Assembly (NCBI GenBank): GCA_016840285.1
Contig: JAEOSR010000050.1
Coordinates: forward strand, 7,445 to 71,444
DNA from: Candidatus Hodarchaeota archaeon
GTDB lineage: Archaea > Asgardarchaeota > Heimdallarchaeia > Hodarchaeales > Hodarchaeaceae
Length of the DNA stretch: 64,000 nt
Reading direction: 5' to 3'
The notes below the pieces were generated by a model. It was given only the letters and a program-made list of their open reading frames with translations. It was not told the origin of the DNA and did not search any database. Position numbers and translations under genes: made by a program. Positions within the stretch are counted from its first letter, which is position 1. Each line of letters opens with the position of its first letter. Positions 17,408 through 26,638 of the stretch are shown piece after piece.

Positions 17408-18478
17408 ATGGTTGACTACGACGTTTTTGATAATCAAACAGTATATTACAAAAGTTCAGAGAACATGTGCGAAATCAAAGATAATTCAATAGACGTAATT
17501 GTTACATCTCCTCCTTATAATCGGAATAAAGTTTATTCTGATGATATGGGGGGAACCTATAATGATAAGCAACCAAAGAAAGAATATTTTCATTTTTTAA
17601 CGAGAGTATGGAAGGAATGTTTTCGAGTATTAAATCCAAGGGGACTTTTCTTTTTAAATATTGGAGACGCCGCTCCAGATCAAGGGGGCAGTGAAATGGT
17701 GGTTCAGCTTGCAGTTGAAACTGGTTTTCATCGTCTACAAACGATAATCTGGGTTAAATCATTTCTTGGTAAAGGTCATTTTACCCCGAGTGGTGGGTCA
17801 AGACGTTTGAATAATCTTTGGGAGAATATTTTCGTTCTTGTGAAAGATAGAAAAATGTATCACATTAATCCGAAGGCGATAGGAATTCCTTACGCTGATA
17901 AATCAAACATTGGCCGATATGCTGATGAAGATCTAAGAGACGCTGGGAATATTTGGCTAGTACCTTACTCAAAAACCACAGGTGCGGCAGTAAAGAAGGG
18001 ACATGAGGCTCCCTTCCCAGTGGAGTTACCGTACAGATGTATTAAACTTACAGAGGGAGACACGGTTCTTGATCCGTTTGTTGGCACAGGAAGTACCCTA
18101 GCAGCCTCACGATTATTGAAAAAAAAGGGAATTGGTTATGAAAAGTTCCCTCGAAAAGAAATCATTAGAAAAAAAATATTTGAGGATTCGTTTAAAGACA
18201 CGCCTTCGATTCTTCTTCCTCATATGGAATTAACTATCAACATTTTGTCACGCTACTGTAGTATTATTGAGTACAGTCAGCTCCATGAGGGAGGATTTTT
18301 CAGGTTCTCTCAAAAGGAGAAAACGCAATTAAATATCCTAAAAGATACTTTAGGTCAATTAAATCTACAAATTCCATTTTTAGAGGAATATATCGATCAA
18401 TGGGAAAAAAACCAAGAGAAAAAGAAAAGCAAGAAGAAGATTAAAGCACTTACGAAGTTTTTTGAAGAGTCAAAATGA
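17408..18478 (+). CDS. DNA methyltransferase, N4-cytosine/N6-adenine class (TSPPY, beta order)
   Basis: A 356-residue DNA methylase. The catalytic motif IV IVTSPPYNRN is at about residues 31-40 and the AdoMet motif I VLDPFVGTGSTLAAS near 215-230, the beta-class order. The TSPPY form is typical of N4-cytosine methylases, although N6-adenine enzymes share it. After residue 240 a helical extension ends in a Lys-rich tail (KNQEKKKSKKKIKALTK). It lies 49 bases before another TSPPY methylase on the same strand. No endonuclease is nearby, so whether this is modification alone or half of a restriction system is open. Confidence 0.82.
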   Translation: MVDYDVFDNQTVYYKSSENMCEIKDNSIDVIVTSPPYNRNKVYSDDMGGTYNDKQPKKEYFHFLTRVWKECFRVLNPRGLFFLNIGDAAPDQGGSEMVVQLAVETGFHRLQTIIWVKSFLGKGHFTPSGGSRRLNNLWENIFVLVKDRKMYHINPKAIGIPYADKSNIGRYADEDLRDAGNIWLVPYSKTTGAAVKKGHEAPFPVELPYRCIKLTEGDTVLDPFVGTGSTLAASRLLKKKGIGYEKFPRKEIIRKKIFEDSFKDTPSILLPHMELTINILSRYCSIIEYSQLHEGGFFRFSQKEKTQLNILKDTLGQLNLQIPFLEEYIDQWEKNQEKKKSKKKIKALTKFFEESK

Positions 18479-18527
18479 ATGAGAATCCCTAATTATGTGA
18501 AGAAATGATATTAGGAGTCAGTATTCC

Positions 18528-19964
18528 TTGGATCAGACAGTTCAAGTCAGAAACTACGCGTTCAAGCAGAAATTGAAAAATATCATTCCACCAGTAAATT
18601 ACTTGACTCACAACCTTTACTCATACCCTGCTAAATTTATCCCACATGTCCCTTATTATGTAATATCGAAATTCTTGAAAAATGACGATAGTATCATTTT
18701 AGATCCTTTTGCGGGAAGTAGTTCAACAGCTATTGAAGCCTTACACTTAGGTCATAATACCATTTGCATTGATATTAATCCTCTCACAAATTTTCTCACA
18801 AGGGTGAAAACTCAACGAATAACTTTTAATCTTGCTCAAAAAGCCCCATTAAAGTTAGATTCCTTTTTAGAAACTATAATTGACAAACCAAAAAAGGAAA
18901 AAAGTAAAACAATCCATCTGAGTAAATTGATTCAACAAATGAGTAAAAGTGATGAAATTTTTTATCCGAGGTGGAAAAATATTGATCATTGGTATCCGAT
19001 GGAGTTTAAACATAATCTTACGCAGATTTGGGGTTTTATTTATTCAATAGAAGATAAATATCCTGAAGACTTCATGAATCTATTAAAATTAACTGCATTA
19101 TATATTTCCCGGTACTTATCATATGCAGCACGTGATGTACCGAAATTATTCAGATCTAAACGGAGAATAAAGCAAGTTGAAGATCTTCGTAAAAAAGTAA
19201 AGGCTAATCCCAATATTCCTTTTGATACTTTTCGTAGAACACTCACTAAATACTTTAATCAAATGATGAATCTGACAAAAGTCCTAGAAGAGAAAAATAT
19301 TACCCCAATTTATGAAAATAAGATTATCAATACTATTCGATGTAATGAGGCCAACAAGAGAAAGATCATCTGCTTAGGTGATACAGATGTTTTATCAATC
19401 AATTTTCCCTTGGATGAAGAATTCATAGATTTGGTTATTACTTCTCCTCCATATATTTATGCTCAAGAGTATATAAGGTCAACAAAGCTAGATCTTTATT
19501 GGTTAAACTTAGTTGATGATATTCGAGTAAGAGATCTTACAAAAAAAGAATTGGGTACAAAAAAAAGCACTAGCATTGAAGTTATCAAGAGGAAATTAAG
19601 AAATATCAATTCCTTTAATTCAACTATGGAGATTCTTGAAAAAAGAGAGAAAGAAAAGTATGGAAAGAATGGAAAATATATCCACCAAACCTATAATTAT
19701 TTTTATGACATGTATTTAATTATTGAGAAAGTAATCAGGTACTTAAAACAACAAGGAATATTTGGATTTTTTATTGGAAATCCAACAGTCTTAGGGTACC
19801 AGGTCCCCTGTCACAAAATTTTTTATCAAATATTCATAGATTTAGGATTAAACATCAAAGAATTTGGTTATGACGAAATAGTCTCCCCTCGTCTACTGAA
19901 AGGACGGCAGAATTTATCACCTGACGGTATGAAAGCTGAATGGTTAATTATTGGTCAGAAATAA
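18528..19964 (+). CDS. DNA methyltransferase with YPAKF N-terminus and TSPPY motif
   Basis: A 478-residue DNA methylase. It starts with THNLYSYPAKFIPHVPYYV, a segment seen in N4-cytosine and N6-adenine methylases, followed by motif I LDPFAGSSSTAIEALHLGHN at about residues 58-77 and IDINPLT. A long central insert (about 95-290) is helical and basic and probably holds the target-recognition domain. Motif IV VITSPPYIYAQEY is near residue 300. Start is TTG at 18528; the alternatives are further inside the conserved region. It forms a pair with the preceding methylase; two linked methylases often modify the two strands of an asymmetric site. Confidence 0.8.
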   Translation: MDQTVQVRNYAFKQKLKNIIPPVNYLTHNLYSYPAKFIPHVPYYVISKFLKNDDSIILDPFAGSSSTAIEALHLGHNTICIDINPLTNFLTRVKTQRITFNLAQKAPLKLDSFLETIIDKPKKEKSKTIHLSKLIQQMSKSDEIFYPRWKNIDHWYPMEFKHNLTQIWGFIYSIEDKYPEDFMNLLKLTALYISRYLSYAARDVPKLFRSKRRIKQVEDLRKKVKANPNIPFDTFRRTLTKYFNQMMNLTKVLEEKNITPIYENKIINTIRCNEANKRKIICLGDTDVLSINFPLDEEFIDLVITSPPYIYAQEYIRSTKLDLYWLNLVDDIRVRDLTKKELGTKKSTSIEVIKRKLRNINSFNSTMEILEKREKEKYGKNGKYIHQTYNYFYDMYLIIEKVIRYLKQQGIFGFFIGNPTVLGYQVPCHKIFYQIFIDLGLNIKEFGYDEIVSPRLLKGRQNLSPDGMKAEWLIIGQK

Positions 19965-19985
19965 CTGATCTGCATCTCTAAGGCT

Positions 19986-21254
19986 TTAGGGGGAAATCAA
20001 ATCTTTCTCTATGGCAAAGGACAACCGTTTTTGAAATAAAAGGGTTAAAAAAAATGAGCAGAAGATTAGTAATAACATGAACGTGAATCCTGCAATAGGT
20101 GATTGAAAAATATCTAATAACGCACCAAAAATAGTCGGAGAAGTGGAACTAACCACCAATCCTAACGAAAAAACAATTGAATAAAAAAATGTTCTACTTT
20201 CTTGAGGGACAATATCGCTCATCAATGCCTGAAGAGTTCCTCCAGCAAGGTAGAAACAAACAGCAAACAGTGAGAATCCAAAGAGGATAGCCCAGATTTC
20301 TGGGAAGTTTGCTGTAAGAAGAATAAGAGTTACAATTGCGAAACTAGTACCAATAGCAGAGACCAAAATTATTTTCACTCGTCCACCAGCGCCAGATTTA
20401 TCACTGATATAAGCTCCGTATATATCGCTCCCAGAACCCAATAACAAAATAAAACTGGTCATGATTCCAGCTTCAAAGGATTCAACACCATAAAAATCTC
20501 GTAATAAAGTAACCGTAAAATAACTTATCAATCTATAAACTCCTCCCCGAAGAGCACCTATAGCTATAATAATCCCTAATGTTATTAAAATCCAATTTCT
20601 ATATTCCAATCTTGAAGTATTGTTTTTCAGATCTTCTTGAACTTCATGATTATTATTCTGTATTAGAGCTGAATATTTAGGGATTAATTTCTGTATGACT
20701 ACCCAACTAGCCATAAGCACCAGAAATACAAGACAGATAAGCCCTAGAAAGATGAAGGTTTGCCTCCAATCACCCAGAATGTATATAGCAAGCCCAAGTG
20801 TTCCGAGAGGAGCGGCAGCTGTACCAATTACGCCAGCTGCATGGTTCACGGCCATAGCTTTCCCTCTATTCTCCCCAGTGAAGGAATTTGCTGAAACACC
20901 AAGACCCACGGGATGAAATGTAGTACAACCAAGTCCTAATAGTACGTTACCGATCAGAAGATTAAAAAAATCTGCAGAGATCGCTATCATGAAACTAGAT
21001 AGAGCAAATATAAAGATCCCAAGTAAAACTATAGTAAAACCCAATCGAGCATTATTACTAAAATAACCAACAGCAGGGGAGGTTATTGCCATGATTAGGA
21101 TTGGTAATGATCCAAGAATGCCAATTTCCAAGTAGTTCATGGTAATTTCTTGTGAGATAAGGATAATCATTGCCGGAAAGGCGTAAAGTTCGACATGATG
21201 GATGAAATGTGCTAATGACATGAACGATAGCACCTGAAGGCGTACCGATGACAT
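19986..21254 (-). CDS. Major facilitator superfamily transporter
   Basis: A 422-residue membrane protein with about 12 hydrophobic helices and a central hydrophilic loop (IQNNNHEVQEDLKNNTS). The first half has the MFS pattern with LLGLGCTTFHPVGLGVSANSF, and the region GKAMAVNHAAGVIGTAAAPLG, as in fosmidomycin-resistance/sugar-permease-like MFS members. Substrate unknown. The ATG at 21254 is chosen; a GTG at 21266 would add four residues. A second MFS gene, similar in length and layout, is at 23045-24307; both share an FxxHVE/FCNHI-like first helix, so they are probably distant paralogues. Confidence 0.75.
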   Translation of the reverse strand: MSSVRLQVLSFMSLAHFIHHVELYAFPAMIILISQEITMNYLEIGILGSLPILIMAITSPAVGYFSNNARLGFTIVLLGIFIFALSSFMIAISADFFNLLIGNVLLGLGCTTFHPVGLGVSANSFTGENRGKAMAVNHAAGVIGTAAAPLGTLGLAIYILGDWRQTFIFLGLICLVFLVLMASWVVIQKLIPKYSALIQNNNHEVQEDLKNNTSRLEYRNWILITLGIIIAIGALRGGVYRLISYFTVTLLRDFYGVESFEAGIMTSFILLLGSGSDIYGAYISDKSGAGGRVKIILVSAIGTSFAIVTLILLTANFPEIWAILFGFSLFAVCFYLAGGTLQALMSDIVPQESRTFFYSIVFSLGLVVSSTSPTIFGALLDIFQSPIAGFTFMLLLIFCSFFLTLLFQKRLSFAIEKDLISP

Positions 21255-21303
21255 GAATGAAAACACATGTATTTGGTCTAAAAAGATTGTTTAAGATTCA
21301 TAT

Positions 21304-22707
21304 CTAAATTTCTCTAGTTTTCGATGGAAAAACCAAAGAGAATTGGAGGCCTTCTTTTGGTAAGATGTCGGTTACTGTTAATTTACCTCCGATTTCCCTG
21401 AGTAACACGTCACTAAGGTAAATATCCATTAAAAATTTTGATGCTTCAGGTGGTTCTGGAGTTTTAAGAAAAGTTCTTCCGTCATCTGTTATATCAATTT
21501 GTAGCTGATCCTCAGATATAGATTTTAAATCTATTACAATTTCTTGACATGATCTTGTCATAGAATTTCGGACAATTTGTTCGATAGCAATAGCTAAGAT
21601 CCTGGGACATTCGTAGAGCTTTGATTGTTCCAACTGGAGGTTGAACTTTATCCGACAGTCTTTTGAAGAAACAAGGGGCTTTATTAGTCCATTTAACTCC
21701 GTTATAAAATCAGGAATAGAAACTTGCAGAAGAGGGGATTCTATGATTGAATTTAAGTATTCCGATTCTGTAATTTGACGATTAAATCGGATTACTTTGT
21801 CAACAATTTTAACCAATTTTTCTATTCGTTCGTGTTGTTCGGGTAGGGAAGTCTTAACGATATCCAGCCAACCTCGTGTTAGAAGAAACTGCTCCGAATT
21901 CTCTGATATCATCATTCTAAGTAATGCTCCTCGGTCATCTGCTAGCTTTTGGATTCTTAGATACCTATCGGTGACATCGATACATATCATAATTGCACCT
22001 GTACGGTCAGATTGGGAATCATGAAGTGGAGCTGCGGAAACTAAGAAGCTTCTATCACGTCCAGTCTTGGATATCATTTTTACTTCTATATGTCTTGCTG
22101 ACCCTTTATCCCCATCGCTAAGTTGAGCTTTGATTGATTTAAATCCTTCAGGATATGTAATCTCCGAAAAATTCTTGTTTATCAGTTCAGTTTTTGCATA
22201 TCCTAATGAGTGACACAATTCTGGATTAACAAAAGCGATTTTCTGTTTTTTATCTAAGATAAGAAGCCCTTCACGTATGTTTTCAACGAAAGCACGATAT
22301 CTTGCCTCTGATTTCTCTAATCGTTTTGTGAGATTACGTTGTTCAGTAATATCTCTGATTAATCCAACAATGATATCAAACCGTTGAATGTCTAGAATTG
22401 TTAGATCAAGTAAAGTTATATTATTTCCCCGAAAAAAGATACGAACCTCACCTTGAAAATAACCACTTTGTTGAAATGTTGATAAAGGAGATTGAATATC
22501 CATTGGTACAAATAGATCCCAATAAACCTTATCATGAAGATCTTTAACTGATGAATACCCATGAATTTGAGCAAAAGCGTCATTACCAGTTTTGACTTTA
22601 GCTGTTTTGCGATCTAGAACGAATACTCCCGAAGAAGAAACGTTAGCGATGATTTGGTCTATGAAATCTATTACCTGCTCTTGGGGATATAAATTGTTCC
22701 GACCCAA
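21304..22707 (-). CDS. PAS-PAS sensor with HATPase domain, apparently lacking the phospho-accepting His
   Basis: A 467-residue soluble protein. PAS domain 1 spans about residues 15-125 (GNDAFAQIHGYSSVKD), PAS domain 2 about 135-255 (NPELCHSLGYAKTELI and a PAC-type ending IDVTDRYLR). A helical dimerisation segment follows, then an HATPase_c fold about 355-465: N-box EQIVRNSM, G1 ITDDGRTF and a final strand LQFSLVFP. In the helical segment the place where histidine kinases have H-D/E-L/I reads ISENSEQFLLTRGWLD, with Glu instead of His. No response regulator is adjacent. It may be a sensor that signals without autophosphorylation, or a variant kinase. Start is TTG at 22707. Confidence 0.75.
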   Translation of the reverse strand: MGRNNLYPQEQVIDFIDQIIANVSSSGVFVLDRKTAKVKTGNDAFAQIHGYSSVKDLHDKVYWDLFVPMDIQSPLSTFQQSGYFQGEVRIFFRGNNITLLDLTILDIQRFDIIVGLIRDITEQRNLTKRLEKSEARYRAFVENIREGLLILDKKQKIAFVNPELCHSLGYAKTELINKNFSEITYPEGFKSIKAQLSDGDKGSARHIEVKMISKTGRDRSFLVSAAPLHDSQSDRTGAIMICIDVTDRYLRIQKLADDRGALLRMMISENSEQFLLTRGWLDIVKTSLPEQHERIEKLVKIVDKVIRFNRQITESEYLNSIIESPLLQVSIPDFITELNGLIKPLVSSKDCRIKFNLQLEQSKLYECPRILAIAIEQIVRNSMTRSCQEIVIDLKSISEDQLQIDITDDGRTFLKTPEPPEASKFLMDIYLSDVLLREIGGKLTVTDILPKEGLQFSLVFPSKTREI

Positions 22708-23044
22708 AGTTTTTCCCTTGCTGGGTCAATTCTTAATGGAATATTTCAGAATTTCCTACTGGTTAAAGGTAAGATCAAAATAAACCATCTGTATACTGAA
22801 ATATAGGTTTTTTCGCGTAAAAAAGGTTATCTAGAGAATACTTCCGGATATAATGCTCTAGAGAATTTCTCCGCAGATTGACTTGAAAAATCTTCATAAT
22901 TCCAATGTCTTTTCTTATCCCAATAGAAATCTAATCCTTACATTCAATCAGAATACAAAATACACAAGATTTTTCCTTTAAAATCAATTTATACATTAAT
23001 CTAAAGTATTGATGGGAAATTAAATCCCAAACGAGCGAATTCCA
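22708..23044. other. Divergent intergenic region with imperfect direct repeats
   Basis: 337 bases between the PAS sensor (minus) and an MFS gene (plus). A TATA-like TTTATACA lies near 22989-22996, before the MFS start. Two imperfect copies of TCTAGAGAATxxTTCCG-type sequence sit at 22830-22846 and 22857-22873. No gene is seen. Confidence 0.4.
22830..22873. repeat. Imperfect 17-base direct repeat pair
   Basis: TCTAGAGAATACTTCCG and TCTAGAGAATTTCTCCG begin 27 bases apart, matching at 14 of 17 positions. The second copy contains the small palindrome GAGAA-T-TTCTC. They lie in the divergent region between a sensor and a transporter, so a regulator-binding role is possible. Confidence 0.35.
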
Positions 23045-24307
23045 TTGAAAATAGACAACAAAATTGTATTTTGGGCAAGCATTGGCCACTTTTGTAATCA
23101 TATTGGTAACTATTTAACGCCCGCTCTCTTGATTTATCTTCAAACAGAGATTCCTCTTACACAAACGGAGAGAGGTCTCCTCGGTTCCATTCCAATGATA
23201 TTATTGGTAATTCTTTCTTCTTTGGTGGGTTGGTTAGGTGATAAGCATCCAAAGTGGAAAAAACATATGATCTGGTTTGGAATTTTAGGTATAGGATTCT
23301 TTGGAATCTTTATGTCATTTGCTAATACTTTCTTTGATTTAGCTATTGCTACAGTAGTGTTGGGTTTCGCGCTTTCTACTTACCACCCTCTAGCTTTCAC
23401 TTTTATTAATACGATGGACAACAAAGATCGAAATATGGGAATTAATGCTGTGTCAGGTAATTTTGGAAGTGCTATCACACCCTTTATGGCAATGGTTATA
23501 GCAGTCTTTTGGGGGTGGAGAGCGGCTTTCCTAGTTTTTTCTATCTTTCAAATTTTGATTAGTCTTTCTTTTGCTTTAATCTTCCCGAATGATCAAATGA
23601 CTCATACTAGCTTGAATGATTATACTCAAAAAGAACACGAACACGAAGTTCCATTTTCAGGATCACATTTCTTTATTCTAACAATATTATTAGTTTTAAT
23701 TTCTGCAGCCCGAGCTCCAGTTTTCCGGTGTATTTCCTATTTCACAACAGTTGTCTTTAAAGACGCTTTTCTATTCACAAATATAGAATCATCAATACTA
23801 TCTGCCCTAACACTAGGAGTTGGAGCATTTGCAACCTTTCTAATGGGAGTATTAAATAATAGGAAAGCTTCCAAAGGAGTAGGAAGAGATGAACGAATAA
23901 ATTTCAGAATAAATTCAATCCTTCTTTCCAATGGTGCTGCAGCTTTATTTCTCGTTTTACTTGTCATTGTCCCAATGTCAAGTACATTAGCTATATTGAT
24001 CGTCTATATCTTCCTTTCGTTCTTCTTCTTTCTTGGAGCTGCTATATTACCTACGATTTTAGGTGAGATTACAGGTTCATCTCATGGAATGGCTAGTTCA
24101 ATGGGGATCCTTTTTACTGGAGCAACATTAACAGGAGCTGTTGCTCCTACAGTATTTGGTTTTCTTGCTGATGAACTAGGTTTCGAAGCCAGCTTCCTAT
24201 TCTTGGGAGGCGTTGCATTCACTTGTTTAATCTTGATTATCCTGTTTAAGTTTGTTCTTCGGTCAATCATTAAACAAAATGAAATAAAATACTCCGTGGC
24301 TGAATAG
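23045..24307 (+). CDS. Major facilitator superfamily transporter
   Basis: A 420-residue membrane protein with about 12 hydrophobic helices. It starts MKIDNKIVFWASIGHFCNHIGNYL, has VLGFALSTYHPLAFTFI and a GINAVSGNFGSAITPFMAM segment that matches the equivalent part of the MFS protein at 19986-21254, and a mid-protein hydrophilic loop (QKEHEHEVPFSGS). Substrate unknown. The start is TTG at 23045, near a TATA-like box at about 22990. The gene is divergent from the PAS sensor, which could control it. Confidence 0.75.
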   Translation: MKIDNKIVFWASIGHFCNHIGNYLTPALLIYLQTEIPLTQTERGLLGSIPMILLVILSSLVGWLGDKHPKWKKHMIWFGILGIGFFGIFMSFANTFFDLAIATVVLGFALSTYHPLAFTFINTMDNKDRNMGINAVSGNFGSAITPFMAMVIAVFWGWRAAFLVFSIFQILISLSFALIFPNDQMTHTSLNDYTQKEHEHEVPFSGSHFFILTILLVLISAARAPVFRCISYFTTVVFKDAFLFTNIESSILSALTLGVGAFATFLMGVLNNRKASKGVGRDERINFRINSILLSNGAAALFLVLLVIVPMSSTLAILIVYIFLSFFFFLGAAILPTILGEITGSSHGMASSMGILFTGATLTGAVAPTVFGFLADELGFEASFLFLGGVAFTCLILIILFKFVLRSIIKQNEIKYSVAE

Positions 24308-24314
24308 TAAATTG

Positions 24315-25538
24315 TTAAAATCCCGCAGGAATTGACGTTATTTTTTCAAGCTCTGCTTTAATCTCGGGTCTAAGACCTTCAATATCTATACTCAAAAAGC
24401 CTCTCACAATCAAATCAGTTGCCTCTTCTTCCGTCATCCCTCGAGCCATAAGATAGTTCAGTTGATCTTCACCAATACGACCAATAGAAGCTTCATGTGA
24501 CATTTCAAGATCAGGTCTGTCTGCTATTAGTTCAGGAATGGCATGAATTATTCCTTTTTTTGCCAAAATAAGCCCGTTACATTCTAAATGGGCCTTGATT
24601 TTTGATGCTTGACCATCAAGGATTCCACGAGCAATGATTGTTCCACCTACAGTAGCAGCTCGTGATAAAACTTCTGCCCGAGAACGATCACCTTGGAGCA
24701 CAACACGCCCACCAACGTCCATAGTTGAGCCAGGATGGCCATATAAGATGCTATTGTACCGTGCAGTCGCGTCAGCTTCTAGAATGGTTGTTGGGAAAAG
24801 TTGTAGAGATTTAACAGGATCCATAGCAATGTAATTATTGGTGAAGTTCCCTCCTTCTTTCACAGTAGTAACTGAGCGAGGTCTAACAATAAAATCATTA
24901 GACCAATTGTGAATCATTGTGAATGCAAGGGATGCATTTTCTTCAACATAGAATTCTGACACACCAATATGTAATCCTGCTTTAGCACTAGTAGCACATC
25001 CTGTAATAATGTGGATATCACTTTTTTCTTCTGCTATCACGATATTGTGAACATTCTGAGCACCAAAGTTTCGTGAGATAAAAAGGCAGGATTGCAGAGG
25101 ATAAGTTATTTTTGCTCCCGCTTTCGCCCGAATGAAATAACCACGGGTGTTATGTAACTCTGTTTCCGCTGTATACTTATCGGTATCAATAGGGACATTT
25201 TTCCACCAATAATCTTTCAACCAATCCCCATATTCTTCCCAAGCAACATCAATTGGTAGAACTTCTACACCTGAGTCCTTACTTTTATGACAAATGGTGT
25301 CAAAATCATACTGTAAGTAGCTTCCAGACGTTCTTGAATCGCTATCTGAGAATCCTGCTTTTCGCAACACAGTGATTTCGTCCCGTGAGCTAAGTTCTGA
25401 AGGATTAGTAACTGGATCATGTATATTCTCTTCTGGAAGTTTGAACTTGCTTAGGTCAACATCTACTCCATATTTAGCTTTTTTTGAAGCAGCTTGACGT
25501 GCTCGATCCTTGAGGTGATCGCTTGTAAATTCCACCAT
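24315..25538 (-). CDS. sufB: Fe-S cluster assembly scaffold SufB
   Basis: A 407-residue SufB/SufD-family protein, scaffold subunit of the SUF iron-sulfur assembly complex in the cytosol. The beta-helix core is clear: GAKITYPLQSCLFISR, the NIVIAEEKSDIHIITGC segment with Cys, then AEVLSRAATVGGTIIARG, and the C-terminal EMSHEASIGRIGEDQLNYLMARGMTEEEA signature that ends in helices. Archaea usually have only one such scaffold and no SufD, as here. The ATG is four bases after the sufC stop, so the two form an operon. No cysteine desulfurase or SufU is adjacent. Confidence 0.92.
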   Translation of the reverse strand: MVEFTSDHLKDRARQAASKKAKYGVDVDLSKFKLPEENIHDPVTNPSELSSRDEITVLRKAGFSDSDSRTSGSYLQYDFDTICHKSKDSGVEVLPIDVAWEEYGDWLKDYWWKNVPIDTDKYTAETELHNTRGYFIRAKAGAKITYPLQSCLFISRNFGAQNVHNIVIAEEKSDIHIITGCATSAKAGLHIGVSEFYVEENASLAFTMIHNWSNDFIVRPRSVTTVKEGGNFTNNYIAMDPVKSLQLFPTTILEADATARYNSILYGHPGSTMDVGGRVVLQGDRSRAEVLSRAATVGGTIIARGILDGQASKIKAHLECNGLILAKKGIIHAIPELIADRPDLEMSHEASIGRIGEDQLNYLMARGMTEEEATDLIVRGFLSIDIEGLRPEIKAELEKITSIPAGF

Positions 25539-25542
25539 CTAC

Positions 25543-26340
25543 TCATCCACCCGTAAGCGTGAGCTGCAGTTGATCACCTAAACGTTTATGACAACGAACG
25601 CACTCAGGGTATCCGAGATTCCGAATATCCTCTAGTAAACGTGATGGAGTTCCAGTACATCCGATGTGGCCTTGACACATAACATGAGCTTTATCAGTAT
25701 GAATATAATCCAAAATATGACCTGTATGTGTAATTACGAGACCTGCTTTCTTCTTCGACCACGGTTGCGTTGGCTGTCGTGGAGTCGTGCCCAACAAAAC
25801 ATTTGTCATCCTCCCGATTAGTTTTATGGCTTGAATATCAACACCTGACTCTGGTTCATCTAGGAGAAGGAATTCGGGATTTTGCAGAAGTAACTGCAAT
25901 AATTCCGATCTTTTTATTTCCCCTCCAGAAAAATGGACATTAAGATCACGTTCAAGAAAATCTCGCATTTCAAGTTCTTTAGCTCTTCTCCCTATTTCCG
26001 CAGTCGTTTCATTTTGTTGTCTCACAAGGAATTCTGCTACTTTGTTTAACTTCAGCCCAGGGACATTAGGTGGCCTCTGGAAAGAGATACCAATCCCCAT
26101 TCCCGCACGTTCTGTGATTGATTTACCTGTAATGTCAATTCCTTTAAATAGAATCGAACCCTGGACAACAAGGTATTGGGGAAAACCCATAATGGTCTGT
26201 ATAAGTGTGGACTTTCCTGAACCATTTGGTCCAAATAAAACATGAATTTCACCCTCTGGAACATGCAAGTTTAAATTCCGAAGTATGATGTTTCCTGGAT
26301 CTTCCTTTACTTCAACCGTTAGATTAATTATTTTCAACAT
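25543..26340 (-). CDS. sufC: Fe-S cluster assembly ATPase SufC
   Basis: A 265-residue ABC-type ATPase that drives conformational change in the SufB scaffold. Walker A GPNGSGKST is near residues 38-46, the Q-loop GISFQRPPNVPG near 84-95, the signature FSGGEIKRSELLQ near 137-149 and Walker B FLLLDEPESGVD near 157-168, with the SufC-specific glutamate-rich pattern. A C-terminal extension holds GYPECVRCHKRL, a CxxC pair not needed for the ATPase. First gene of the sufCB operon. Confidence 0.92.
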   Translation of the reverse strand: MLKIINLTVEVKEDPGNIILRNLNLHVPEGEIHVLFGPNGSGKSTLIQTIMGFPQYLVVQGSILFKGIDITGKSITERAGMGIGISFQRPPNVPGLKLNKVAEFLVRQQNETTAEIGRRAKELEMRDFLERDLNVHFSGGEIKRSELLQLLLQNPEFLLLDEPESGVDIQAIKLIGRMTNVLLGTTPRQPTQPWSKKKAGLVITHTGHILDYIHTDKAHVMCQGHIGCTGTPSRLLEDIRNLGYPECVRCHKRLGDQLQLTLTGG

Positions 26341-26591
26341 CTATCTTCACTTCTATCCAGAATAAGAGATCAGAACCTTAACATAGCTTAATCTTACTTG
26401 CATTATCCTGTAGTGATTCACTTTATAGTTGTTATTGGACCAAGAGGAAGAGAAGACTAAAACACATATAAGACTTAACTAAGGAAGTAGTTAATTTTAA
26501 TTTTGAAATCTGTAAAGAATTAACGTAATATTAAGGATCCGAGTGAAATTACAATTTAACTCGAAATAATTCTCGAGGTAGATTCAAATAG

Positions 26592-26606
26592 TTTTAATTT
26601 TAAATT
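26592..26606 (+). promoter_or_regulatory. TATA box of the GTPase-longin gene
   Basis: TTTTAATTTTAAATT lies 33-47 bases before the GTG at 26639. The spacing places the transcript start close to the GTG, giving a short leader. Confidence 0.4.
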
Positions 26607-26638
26607 GGTCAAGTAGATGAATCCACCTTCTATTTGAG

